Counted from the stretch's first letter, positions 1 through 6,826 are shown. The stretch: 13,814 bases of DNA from JBPRGG01 sp051418075 (GCA_051418075.1 JBPRGG010000181.1:1-13814), one strand, 5' to 3'. The notes: generated by a model not told the origin, from the sequence alone. Numbers and translations are program-made.

Positions 1-3
1 GTG

Positions 4-752
4 TCATAAAATCCGGCCCTGCGGAATTGGTAAATCCCATTTTTCCCACAAATCCTTTCCCAATACAGCTATTCTAAAACTATATTTCCCATTCCCAAAA
101 TCAAATTGAAATAAAAACCATTCAAATTGTTCTGAGGCAGATCAGACCCGGTAAAGGTACCACTAAGATGAAACCAGTCAGTATTATTTCTGAGGGACCA
201 CTGATATCCCACCTGAAAGCCCAATTAAATATTTATCAGGGATAAAGGATAAATATCATAGGCCAGGGAAATTTCCAGCATAGGGGAAGTCCAATTGTAT
301 TCGGCTGATAACAGCTGATCAGGGCTGTAACCGACATCCTCATCAATGGTTTTGTTTAGTTTCAGACCTTCTACTCCAATGCCTGCCAGAGGATAGATCA
401 ACCAATCCGCCCCTTGAAAAATCACATATCCTATATTAAAATAACCACCTCCTCCATTCAGTGAATAGCTATAGATTTGATTCGATTCCACACTTAATCG
501 GTCGCCTCCACGGTAAAAACCATATCCACCAACCACCCAATCATTAAATACACCCATAGCTCCACCTCCCAGGGTAATGAGATTACTACCCAGACTTTCT
601 GCCTGATCTGGTAGAAAATATTGGTAGCTAGCCGGATCGTAAAATTTACCTCCAAAATAAAACCCACCAGATCCGCCAAAAACTTTTGTCTGAGCCATGG
701 CGGAAGCGATCTGACCAACAAGTATTAATAAAATGAGTGATTTTTTCATCAT
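4..752 (-). pseudogene. Decayed outer-membrane beta-barrel protein gene (in-frame stop plus frameshift)
   Basis: The frame opens at ATG 752 (or the next codon, ATG 749) after an AAAAGGAT-type Shine-Dalgarno. It encodes a signal peptide (MKKSLILLILVGQ...AMAQ, about 21 residues) and glycine/aromatic-rich alternating strands typical of a small barrel. It meets TAA at 225-227 after 175 codons. The same frame stays open beyond the stop for about 50 more codons (LGFQVGYQWSLRNNTDW, then GTFTGSDLPQNN), which is clearly barrel-like. Near the A5 run at 113-117 (T5 in the coding strand) the protein-like frame changes. One extra T there would continue as GFLFQFDFGNGKYSFR and then LWEKWDLPIPQGRIL, ending at TGA 4-6. 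An intact product would be about 249 residues. I read this as a gene with one nonsense and one minus-one lesion. A sequencing error in the homopolymer could explain the shift but not the stop. The specific family is not recognised. Confidence 0.75.
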
Positions 753-897
753 GGTATCCTTTTAGTTTTGATTTAATAAGATAAAATCTCCATTTCCAAA
801 ATGTTTCGGCGGATAAAGTGAATAAGAAAACCATCATTTTGCCGATCCATTGGCCAGCTATCTTCATTTCTTTCGATCCTTCATAGGGCTTTTTTTA

Positions 898-928
898 GTT
901 GCAATTCTTATCTCAATTTGTAGATTTG
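898..928 (+). promoter_or_regulatory. Bacteroidota-type promoter for the GH2 gene
   Basis: TAGATTTG at 921-928 matches the Bacteroidota -7 consensus TAnnTTTG. A TTG at 898-900 lies 20 nt upstream of it, at the distance expected for the -33 element. Transcription would start near 935, leaving a leader of about 70 nt before ATG 1004. Both the motif and the spacing are seen; activity is inferred. The rest of 753-1003 holds no convincing gene. Confidence 0.55.
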
Positions 929-1003
929 TAAATATGGGGTTTTAAATGATTGAATGCCGGCTAAATAGGTCAATCAATCTTAGTTTAATCAACAAACAAA
1001 TTT

Positions 1004-2890
1004 ATGGAAAAGTCGAATTCAAGAAACTTAAGAAGTATATCAGCTTATATTTTTACCATTATATTTATTTTATCATTTGCTTCATTTGGAATAGGTCAAT
1101 CCTCCATTCCCCGACCAGAACATCCCCGACCTCAGTTTGTCCGGGATCAGTGGATTAACCTGAACGGAACCTGGGATTTTGCCATGGACCTGGGACAATC
1201 CGGCCTGGAAAGGAAATGGTATGAAAATCCTGATTTTGATCAGCAGATCGTCGTTCCCTACCCACCGGAAAGCAAACTTTCCGGGATTGAACATAAAGGA
1301 TTCATGCCGGTAGTCTGGTATCATCGAACATTCACCATACCTGCTGAATGGCAAGATGATCGTGTTTTCCTGAATTTCGGGGGAGTGGATTATGAATGCA
1401 GGGCCTGGGTAAATGGACAGGAAATTGGTCGGCACTATGGGGGAAGTGTATCTTTCTCTTTTGAAGTCACAGAGCAACTTAAGCCAGGGGAAAATGAACT
1501 GGTTGTAATGGCAGTTGATGAAATACGATCTAATGTACAGCCTGCCGGGAAACAAAGTGAAACCTATTATAACAATGGTTGTTGTAAGTATACCAGGGTC
1601 ACCGGGATTTGGCAGACCGTCTGGTTGGAGGCCCGACCCAACACCTTTATTGAACAGGTAAAAGTGGTTCCCGACCTGGATAATTCCCGTTTTATTATCA
1701 CTCCTCTGGTACAGGACACCAACGTTCCGTTTGAATTCACGGCCACCCTGACAGATGATAAAGGAAAAACCGCAGGAGCAGGTAAATCCTTCAGCCAGGG
1801 TATACCAGCTGTAATTAATCTGAAAAATCCCCGTGCCTGGAGCCCTGATGATCCCTATTTGTATGACCTGAATTTAACCCTGAAAGTTAATGGTGTAGTA
1901 GTAGATCAGGTAAAAAGCTATGCCGGATTGCGCAAGATTCACCTGGAGGATCATAAGGTCATGTTAAATAATCAACCCATCTTTTTAAGATTGGTACTGG
2001 ACCAGGGTTTTTATCCTGATGGGATCTGGACTGCTCCCACTGACCAGGATTTAAAAGGAGATATCGAAAAATCAATGGCCGTGGGATTTAATGGAGCCCG
2101 GTTGCATGAAAAAGTATTTGAAGAAAGATTTCACTACTGGGCAGATAAGTTAGGCTACCTGACCTGGGGAGAATATCCTGACTGGGGAGTAAGCCGAACC
2201 TATAAAGATCCAATGGCCTGGCTCAACCTGGTTAGAGAATGGCGGGAAGTGATCCAACGGGACATGAACCATCCATCTATCATCACCTGGACACCTATGA
2301 ACGAAACCCACAGCCCTAAACAAGGATATGAAGCCTATCGGCGCGCAGCTGAAGAGATCTATCAGGTTACCCGTCAGATGGATCCCACCAGACCGGTAAA
2401 TGAAACCAGTGGCTTCCTGCACATTGTTACTGATATTTATACCGTACATGATTACGACCAAAAAATTGAAAGCTGGAAAGAAAAATATGTAGACTTTTCA
2501 CCGGAAAAAGAAGATTTTTTTGACGTACCCTGGGGTTGGTATGGCAAAGTAGAAGAATACAAGTCTCCCTATGAAGGGCAGCCTTATGTGGTGGATGAAT
2601 ATGGAGGAACTTTCTGGATCCCGGCTTATGCTGACCAACCGGCCCGTGGCAATGGCCGTTCCGAATGGGGCTATGGCAAATCGGCAGATCAGGTGGAAGA
2701 CCTGATTGAGGACCTTACCCTGGTATTACTGAATAATCCGTACATTGCTGGCTACACCTATACCCAACTGACCGATGTCGAGCAGGAAGTGAATGGGATC
2801 TATACTTTCGATCGTGAATTGAAGTTTGACCAGGAACGGCTAAAAAATATTTTTGGGGCACCGGCAGCCATTGAACAGCAAAATCAATAA
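1004..2890 (+). CDS. Exported glycoside hydrolase family 2 enzyme
   Basis: The 628-residue product has the GH2 architecture: an N-terminal signal peptide (about 1-31), a jelly-roll sugar-binding domain (about 45-210, with WINLNGTWDF and VWYHRTF), an Ig-like domain (about 212-308) and a TIM barrel (about 310-620). The likely acid/base is Glu434 in WTPMNE and the likely nucleophile Glu532 in VDEYGG. Family enzymes cleave beta-galactosides, beta-glucuronides or beta-mannosides by a retaining mechanism; the substrate cannot be read here. The barrel begins with a DQGFYPDG motif (333-340), and the usual RxSHxP loop is replaced by ARLHEKV (365-371), which points to a less characterised subgroup. No lipobox is seen, so a periplasmic or secreted enzyme is inferred. 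It stands alone on its strand, with its own promoter upstream and a hairpin at its stop. There is no SusC/SusD neighbour. Confidence 0.93.
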   Translation: MEKSNSRNLRSISAYIFTIIFILSFASFGIGQSSIPRPEHPRPQFVRDQWINLNGTWDFAMDLGQSGLERKWYENPDFDQQIVVPYPPESKLSGIEHKGFMPVVWYHRTFTIPAEWQDDRVFLNFGGVDYECRAWVNGQEIGRHYGGSVSFSFEVTEQLKPGENELVVMAVDEIRSNVQPAGKQSETYYNNGCCKYTRVTGIWQTVWLEARPNTFIEQVKVVPDLDNSRFIITPLVQDTNVPFEFTATLTDDKGKTAGAGKSFSQGIPAVINLKNPRAWSPDDPYLYDLNLTLKVNGVVVDQVKSYAGLRKIHLEDHKVMLNNQPIFLRLVLDQGFYPDGIWTAPTDQDLKGDIEKSMAVGFNGARLHEKVFEERFHYWADKLGYLTWGEYPDWGVSRTYKDPMAWLNLVREWREVIQRDMNHPSIITWTPMNETHSPKQGYEAYRRAAEEIYQVTRQMDPTRPVNETSGFLHIVTDIYTVHDYDQKIESWKEKYVDFSPEKEDFFDVPWGWYGKVEEYKSPYEGQPYVVDEYGGTFWIPAYADQPARGNGRSEWGYGKSADQVEDLIEDLTLVLLNNPYIAGYTYTQLTDVEQEVNGIYTFDRELKFDQERLKNIFGAPAAIEQQNQ

Positions 2891-2912
2891 GGTTGGGTGA
2901 TATTCCAACCTT
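2889..2912 (+). terminator. Hairpin at the end of the GH2 gene
   Basis: AAGGTTGG (2889-2896) and CCAACCTT (2905-2912) form a perfect 8-bp stem with an 8-nt loop. The hairpin starts on the last two bases of the stop codon. There is no T run after it, so it is a weak or factor-assisted terminator at best, or an mRNA 3'-end stabiliser. Confidence 0.4.
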
Positions 2913-3056
2913 GACCGCAGATCAAAGAGCACCTGTCTGATTTGGATATATTTCCAGGCATTAACCTGAAAATTTAGTGATTATACACTTACACATGACC
3001 TGGTTGAATCACATTATTTCCAGGGATAGTATCACAAAATACTGTCATGTTTCAAA

Positions 3057-3566
3057 TCAACTATTTACCAGGTCAGTTGTTTCTTCCTGTTTTAGTCCTG
3101 TTGCATGCAGCGTAATGCCATATTCCAGCCAGGCCTTCAGATTCGTCAGCCAGAAGGTCCAGCCTGTGGCACAACCTACAAAAATTTCCTTTTTGCTTTT
3201 TTCATCAGTAGGAATATCCTTTTGAATCAGTACCAGCTCAGTAGCCGAGCCATTTTTCCTTAACCGTACCTTCACCACCCCTCCGGCACCAAAAGTAAAG
3301 GATACCAGGTCCTTTCCATTGGCCTCCAACACCTCTCCTTTTTCCTCAAAATCCCAGTTGTTCCATTTCCACACAAAGTGATCCCCTGCTTTTATATCAT
3401 CCGTTTTACTACGAGGCATATCATGGCCCTGGTAAAAATCTGCCTTTTCCAAAAACCAGGTCTGGATCAGGCCAGGTTGGGTCCAGGCAGCATAAGTTGC
3501 TGCTAATGATTTATTAATCAGTATTCGCTGCCGAAAACTGGTCCAGTCTAATGTTTGTTTACTCAT
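3057..3566 (-). CDS. SRPBCC / AHSA1-like domain protein
   Basis: The 169-residue soluble protein resembles the AHSA1-type (activator of Hsp90 ATPase homologue-like) branch of the SRPBCC/START-like fold. It has the early helix and strand with AAWTQPGLIQTWF (26-38), a central beta sheet, and the characteristic long C-terminal helix GWTFWLTNLKAWLEYG (135-150). Such proteins form a hydrophobic ligand pocket. Bacterial members are mostly of unknown ligand and function. No signal peptide is seen, so it is cytoplasmic. It follows the VOC gene after 33 nt on the same strand and is probably cotranscribed with it. The pairing of a VOC and an SRPBCC gene suggests small-molecule binding or detoxification, which is inference. 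A weak AGTAT/ATACT hairpin (3028-3043) lies just after the stop. Confidence 0.85.
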   Translation of the reverse strand: MSKQTLDWTSFRQRILINKSLAATYAAWTQPGLIQTWFLEKADFYQGHDMPRSKTDDIKAGDHFVWKWNNWDFEEKGEVLEANGKDLVSFTFGAGGVVKVRLRKNGSATELVLIQKDIPTDEKSKKEIFVGCATGWTFWLTNLKAWLEYGITLHATGLKQEETTDLVNS

Positions 3567-3599
3567 ATCTGTTCAATTCTGGTAAAAAAATCACACCAT

Positions 3600-4001
3600 T
3601 TATGGGATTAAATAAGGATTAAAAGCTATTTCCCAAAGATTTCCATCAGGGTCAGCAATATAGCCACTATACCCTCCCCAATGTACTTTCTCTGGCTCCT
3701 TCACAACTCTGACTCCTTTATCTTTTAACTGCCCCATCAATTGGTCCACCTCAGACTCACTCCGGGTATTATAGGATAAAGTAAAACTTTTAAATCCCTC
3801 TCCTTCTGAACCAACCCGGGCATCTGCCGCCAAATCTGACCGGGAAAACAATGCAAGTTGTATATCATTCAATTCAAAGAAAATGATATTTTCATTGCTG
3901 TGATCAGAGGGTTGCCAGCCAAATTTATACTGATAAAAATCCCGGGCAATTTTCAGATCTCTTACACCTAAGGTAATAATGGTTAATCGTTGTTCTATCA
4001 T
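3600..4001 (-). CDS. VOC family (glyoxalase/bleomycin-resistance-like) protein
   Basis: The 133-residue protein has the vicinal oxygen chelate fold. It shows the N-terminal beta-alpha module (LTIITLGVRDLKIARDFY, 6-23) and the C-terminal signature YSGYIADPDGNLWEIA (111-126), where Glu124 sits at the usual metal-ligand position. The first metal-ligand position, usually His or Gln, appears as Thr in TIIT (7-10), so a metal-dependent reaction is uncertain. Members include glyoxalase I, dioxygenases and drug-binding proteins; the substrate here is unknown. It is the first gene of a two-gene unit with the SRPBCC gene. ATG 4001 is the only good start, and no strong Shine-Dalgarno is visible. Confidence 0.88.
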   Translation of the reverse strand: MIEQRLTIITLGVRDLKIARDFYQYKFGWQPSDHSNENIIFFELNDIQLALFSRSDLAADARVGSEGEGFKSFTLSYNTRSESEVDQLMGQLKDKGVRVVKEPEKVHWGGYSGYIADPDGNLWEIAFNPYLIP

Positions 4002-4017
4002 TTGAAAAATATATAGA

Positions 4018-4025
4018 CAAATATA
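4018..4025 (-). promoter_or_regulatory. Possible -7 box for the VOC-SRPBCC unit
   Basis: Read on the minus strand this is TATATTTG, an exact TAnnTTTG match. It would place the transcription start about 10 nt before ATG 4001, an unusually short leader. No TTG is seen at the -33 distance, so support is limited to the single box. Confidence 0.3.
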
Positions 4026-4182
4026 TCTAATACCTAATTTAATGCATACACCTACATTGGGTGATAAAAAGCAATCAATAATAATTGTAATTATTCAAAT
4101 TTCATCAAGCATTTATATAATTTTTTCCGTTCAAAGGTGTATCTTTAACTACTATGCCAGTACCCCCCCAAAACGCTGAATG

Positions 4183-4215
4183 AATTAAATATTTTAATTA
4201 TAAAATTAAATATTT
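4183..4215 (+). repeat. Short direct repeat, AATTAAATATTT x2
   Basis: The 12-mer AATTAAATATTT occurs at 4183-4194 and again at 4204-4215, 21 bp apart (two helical turns). It could be a paired operator or simply low-complexity AT sequence. The spacing is the only reason to note it. Confidence 0.4.
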
Positions 4216-4349
4216 ATGTATTTACCGAACAGGTTGTTTTACCCTGTATTTTATCACAAACTGAATATGCATTTATTTTAAATCATCTCCTGTTCAAGCT
4301 TGAATGAGGTGGATTTTGAAATAGCGTTAAAAATTAAAAATTCCCTGTA

Positions 4350-5285
4350 ATGAAAAAATCCATTGCTCCTTATAGCGTAAATAAAAGGATAGCTTTTTTC
4401 GGGCTGGCCACCTTGTTTACTTTATTTCTTCATGCACCAGCTAAAGCCCAGGATTATGTGGACCTGGCCAGTATGGGGTATTACCTATCCCCCAACAACA
4501 ACTTCAGAGAAACCACTGGTAGCGGTGATGTGCAGGAATGGCGTTTTAACCTGCTTTTACCCAAGCCTTTTGATAATGGAGACTTGCTGATCCTGGCCCT
4601 GAATGCCCACCAGCTGAAAATAATTAAACAAGGCATGGAAATTCCTGAGCCGGATGATAATTTCCATTCCTATATGTTTAGACTGGGCTATCAAAAACAA
4701 ATTAATCAGGATTGGAGTACCACCCTAATGGTCATTCCTCAACTTAATGGAGCGTCCGGAGATTTGATTGGAACCGACCTCCAAATGGGTGGATTGATTA
4801 TGTTTAATTGGCGAAATAATGGTTTGAAGCAATATAAATTCGGCCTTTATGCCAACCCGCATCTTTTCGGACCATTTTTACTCCCATTGGTTGGGCTGGA
4901 CTGGCGGTTGGGAGAACGTTGGCAAATCTTTGGCACATTACCTTTCACTGCCACCGCTTCATACAAATTGGGCCAAAAAGCCCGCACCGGGTTTGATTTT
5001 GTAGCCAATATCGTCACTTATCGCTATAGCAATGGAGACTATCTGGAAAAAGCCACCAATGAGCTGTCCGCATTCCTGGATTTTTATGTGTTCAAAAACC
5101 TGGTGCTGCGACTACAAGGTGGATACTCCATTGCCCGGGAATACCGCCGATACCGGGGTGATGACAAGTCTGCACTGGTGGTGAGTGCATTTGATTTTGG
5201 TGACCGGCAAATGATCAACCAGGACCTGGGTGATGGATTGATATTACGAAGCAGCCTGATTTTTCGGATACCGCGGCCGGAATAA
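4350..5285 (+). CDS. DUF6268 family outer-membrane beta-barrel protein
   Basis: The 311-residue protein has a signal peptide (about 1-33, ending PAKA before QDYVDL). Alternating aromatic strands follow to the end, consistent with an outer-membrane barrel. The central segment YKFGLYANPHLFGPFLLPLVG (starting near residue 162) and the following LGERWQIFGTLPF match my memory of the DUF6268 family of Bacteroidota. Function is unknown in that family. It is a single plus-strand gene with convergent and repeat-rich sequence downstream. No Shine-Dalgarno precedes ATG 4350, which is common in this phylum. Confidence 0.85.
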   Translation: MKKSIAPYSVNKRIAFFGLATLFTLFLHAPAKAQDYVDLASMGYYLSPNNNFRETTGSGDVQEWRFNLLLPKPFDNGDLLILALNAHQLKIIKQGMEIPEPDDNFHSYMFRLGYQKQINQDWSTTLMVIPQLNGASGDLIGTDLQMGGLIMFNWRNNGLKQYKFGLYANPHLFGPFLLPLVGLDWRLGERWQIFGTLPFTATASYKLGQKARTGFDFVANIVTYRYSNGDYLEKATNELSAFLDFYVFKNLVLRLQGGYSIAREYRRYRGDDKSALVVSAFDFGDRQMINQDLGDGLILRSSLIFRIPRPE

Positions 5286-5348
5286 ACAGTTTTTATTGAA
5301 ATCTCCCGCCTGGCCAGCCCACCACCAGCCACACTTGAGCCACCCGTC

Positions 5349-5388
5349 GCCAGAGCCTGCTTACCCACTGGGCCTGACGGTCTCTGGC
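5349..5388. repeat. GC-rich inverted repeat after the DUF6268 gene
   Basis: GCCAGAG (5349-5355) pairs with CTCTGGC (5382-5388), extended inward by CC/GG past a one-base bulge. The loop holds a smaller CCCACTGGG hairpin. It lies 64 bp past the DUF6268 stop in a locally GC-rich patch. No T run follows on the plus strand. It could be a transcript-end structure or part of the nearby repeat cluster. Confidence 0.4.
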
Positions 5389-5474
5389 CGACTCCAGGGG
5401 CCTAAAAAAAAGTAACCCTCCATTTTAGAAAAATTTAGATCATAACATTATTTCATGACGGACAACCACCGACA

Positions 5475-5640
5475 GACCGCTGACCGACGTTGAATTAATT
5501 AGATAAAAGGCAGATCTCATCTTCATGATATCAGAGAATGACGAAATGGGAAAGCATATAAAGCACTAAAAAGCGCTGGCCCGACAGAAAATTTGATCTA
5601 TTTATAAATTTCAAAACAACGACCGCTGACCGCCGTTAAA
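5475..5640 (+). repeat. 20-bp direct repeat, two copies
   Basis: GACCGCTGACCGACGTTGAA at 5475-5494 recurs as GACCGCTGACCGCCGTTAAA at 5621-5640, with two mismatches in 20. Each copy is followed within about 55-80 bp by the start of an ~190-bp-element segment (GCTGGCCCGACAGAAAAT at 5575-5592 and 5697-5714). The two halves therefore look like repeated use of one larger unit with a variable middle. Confidence 0.5.
5571..5592 (+). repeat. Truncated copy of the ~190-bp element
   Basis: This 22-bp segment matches positions 40-61 of full copy B (GCGCTGGCCCGACAGAAAAT) and then diverges abruptly into TTGATC. It looks like a copy cut off just after the ACAGAAAAT arm. Confidence 0.5.
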
Positions 5641-5654
5641 ATTTACCTGAACAA

Positions 5655-5845
5655 TGATTACATCAGGACTATAATTATCAGAAAATCAAAAAAAGTGCTG
5701 GCCCGACAGAAAATGCAGGCAGGCTGGTGTGTGCCAGGATACGATGGCCCCAGGCGTAAGGCCGCGGCAGGTGTGGGCATTTTTTTTCTGTCTTGATTTT
5801 TTTGGGTACTTTTTGCATCAAGGCAAAAAGTACCGCCCGTCCGGC
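5655..5845 (+). repeat. Interspersed ~190-bp element, copy A
   Basis: Copy A (191 bp) aligns over its whole length with copy B at 6476-6665, at roughly 90% identity by eye. From left to right it has TGATTACATSAGGACTATA, a conserved GCTGGCCCGACAGAAAATGC block, a variable GC-rich centre, T8 followed by CTGTCTTG, and a perfect hairpin. GGTACTTTTTGC (5805-5816) pairs with GCAAAAAGTACC (5823-5834) around the loop ATCAAG. The block GACAGAAAATGC also pairs with GCAT(T7)CTGTC further on, so most of the element could fold as nested stems. It encodes no protein that I believe. It resembles a MITE- or REP-like element; no transposase is present, and I do not recognise the family. Confidence 0.75.
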
Positions 5846-5931
5846 CAGGACATAAGATCGGGTAAGGTAGCACGTATATTAAAATGTAGTCCACTTTATT
5901 GAATAATCTTTATGACCAGGGATTTTAACTG

Positions 5932-6378
5932 CTAATCTTCATCCACTTCTGCCTGAACAAACTCTCCCTGGAAATTAAAAAGCAGATCCACTTCCTCCTG
6001 GTTGTTTTCAATCTCTACCTCAATATAGGTTTGTCCATCCTGCCTTTCTACTTCATCAGCATCATCTATTTCATATCCGGAATAATTTTGGGCAATATAC
6101 TGGGTGATTACTTCCGGAAGTTCATCTTCGGAAACATCAATCCCGGTTTCCACCACTTCCCCTTGTTGGTTGTAAGTAATTTCACGTTCTATATCGTCCA
6201 CTTCAAACTCCACTTCGTATTCATCACCTTCGTCCTCCCATTCTACATCAGTGGCCTGGGGATATTCCCGGTTAAATGAACTGACAATGGCATCCGGAAC
6301 CTCATCTTGATTTGTACCACAGGCAAAAAATACAATTGAACCAATTATTATTAATGTGAGTGTCTTTAAAAAATTCAT
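5932..6378 (-). CDS. Acidic PepSY-like lipoprotein
   Basis: The 148-residue product has a lipoprotein signal peptide ending FFAC with Cys20 as the lipidated residue. Two PepSY-like (BLIP-like, DUF2874-type) repeats follow, at about 27-79 and 87-145. Each starts with a short helix (VPDAIVSSFNREYP; LPEVITQYIAQNYS) and then strands that close on an NxQGE turn (NQQGEVVE; NFQGEFVQ). The mature protein is extremely rich in Asp and Glu. Family members are small envelope proteins of poorly known function; PepSY domains are linked to peptidase inhibition. It should sit in the periplasm or on the outer membrane. The gene stands alone between two direct copies of the ~190-bp element, which may mean it moved or was duplicated with them. 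ATG 6378 follows AAAAAGAAG. Confidence 0.85.
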   Translation of the reverse strand: MNFLKTLTLIIIGSIVFFACGTNQDEVPDAIVSSFNREYPQATDVEWEDEGDEYEVEFEVDDIEREITYNQQGEVVETGIDVSEDELPEVITQYIAQNYSGYEIDDADEVERQDGQTYIEVEIENNQEEVDLLFNFQGEFVQAEVDED

Positions 6379-6398
6379 CTTCTTTTTATTTTGATATT

Positions 6399-6406
6399 CA
6401 AAAATA
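6399..6406 (-). promoter_or_regulatory. -7 box for the PepSY-like lipoprotein gene
   Basis: On the minus strand this reads TATTTTTG, an exact TAnnTTTG match about 20 nt before ATG 6378. The nearest TTTG upstream (6433-6436) is 26 nt away, longer than usual, so only the -7 element is well supported. Confidence 0.35.
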
Positions 6407-6475
6407 AAACATGCTAACCCTGTATTGGTTCACAAATTGTAAACCAGCAAATCAATGTCTGAACTATGATTTTTA

Positions 6476-6665
6476 TGATTACATGAGGACTATATTTATC
6501 ATAAAATCAAAAGAAGCGCTGGCCCGACAGAAAATGCAGGCAGGCTGGTGTGCCTAGCTACGATGGCCCCGTGCGGAAAGGCGGCGGCAGGTGCGGGCTT
6601 TTTTTTCTGTCTTGCTTTTTTTGGGTACTTTTTGCATCAAGGCAAAAAGTACCGCCCGTCCTGGC
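6476..6665 (+). repeat. Interspersed ~190-bp element, copy B
   Basis: Copy B (190 bp) lies in the same orientation as copy A. Two blocks match copy A exactly: 35 bp starting GCTGGCCCGACAG and about 46 bp covering the T7-GGGTAC hairpin end. The hairpin is GGTACTTTTTGC (6624-6635), loop ATCAAG, GCAAAAAGTACC (6642-6653). Before it, GCCCCGTGC (6566-6574) can pair with GTGCGGGC (6591-6598, one bulge, two wobbles) directly in front of T8. That resembles a rho-independent terminator on the plus strand. Differences from copy A cluster in the central GC-rich part, including compensatory-looking changes. Confidence 0.75.
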
Positions 6666-6686
6666 AACTATTTACACTTTTCATAT

Positions 6687-6739
6687 AACGTCATTGGTAA
6701 TCTCTCATATTCAAGAAAAAAGAATTAGAGAATGACGTT
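6687..6739. repeat. Spaced inverted repeat AACGTCATT...AATGACGTT
   Basis: AACGTCATT (6687-6695) and AATGACGTT (6731-6739) are perfect 9-bp arms. Past a 5-nt bulge (GGTAA) the pairing continues with TCTCT (6701-6705) against AGAGA (6727-6731). The string AGAGAATGACG of the right arm also occurs at 5533-5543, on the other side of the repeat cluster. Confidence 0.5.
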
Positions 6740-6811
6740 TTCTCTGTAGAAGTAGCAAGCTGTAGATGGTTTCACAATTCCGATCTGCAATTTGCTATCC
6801 TTTTCGCTCCA

Positions 6812-6826
6812 GGGCCGCTGGGGCCC
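6812..6826 (-). terminator. Small GC hairpin after the DUF1501 gene
   Basis: GGGCC (6812-6816) and GGCCC (6822-6826) form a 5-bp stem with a 5-nt loop, just 5 nt past the DUF1501 stop. There is no T run on the minus strand, so it is a weak terminator candidate. Confidence 0.25.

Larger units (their letters stand above)
4002..4349. other. Divergent AT-rich intergenic region
   Basis: This is the shared upstream region of the VOC unit (minus) and the DUF6268 gene (plus). It holds the -7 box at 4018-4025, a run of seven C at 4163-4169 and a short direct repeat at 4183-4215. I see no gene and no clear promoter for the plus-strand gene. Confidence 0.7.
5286..5931. other. Repeat-rich intergenic region
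   Basis: This 646-bp stretch between the DUF6268 gene and the PepSY-like lipoprotein gene has no credible gene. It contains an inverted repeat (5349-5388), two copies of a 20-bp motif (5475-5494, 5621-5640), a truncated piece of the ~190-bp element (5571-5592) and one full copy (5655-5845). Minus-strand ORFs here are made of repeat sequence. Confidence 0.8.

Noticed and set aside
773..880. 35-codon minus-strand open frame (DRQNDGFLIHFIRRNILEME) upstream of the barrel pseudogene
   Set aside because: It looks protein-like but is very short, has no initiating ATG at its open end and no recognisable family; it may be a relic, but support is too thin.
1004..5285. Polysaccharide utilisation locus around the GH2 gene
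   Set aside because: There is no SusC/SusD pair, regulator or second hydrolase; the neighbours are unrelated and partly on the other strand.
5658..5894. 78-residue minus-strand ORF with GGTFCLDAKSTQKNQ
   Set aside because: It lies almost wholly in copy A of the ~190-bp element and its codons follow the hairpin and T run; it is a product of repeat sequence, not a gene.
6550..6735. 61-residue plus-strand ORF across copy B
   Set aside because: It is repeat-derived, low in protein-like character and absent in frame from copy A.
5475..6739. CRISPR array
   Set aside because: The repeats are long, few and unevenly spaced, with no uniform spacers and no cas genes.
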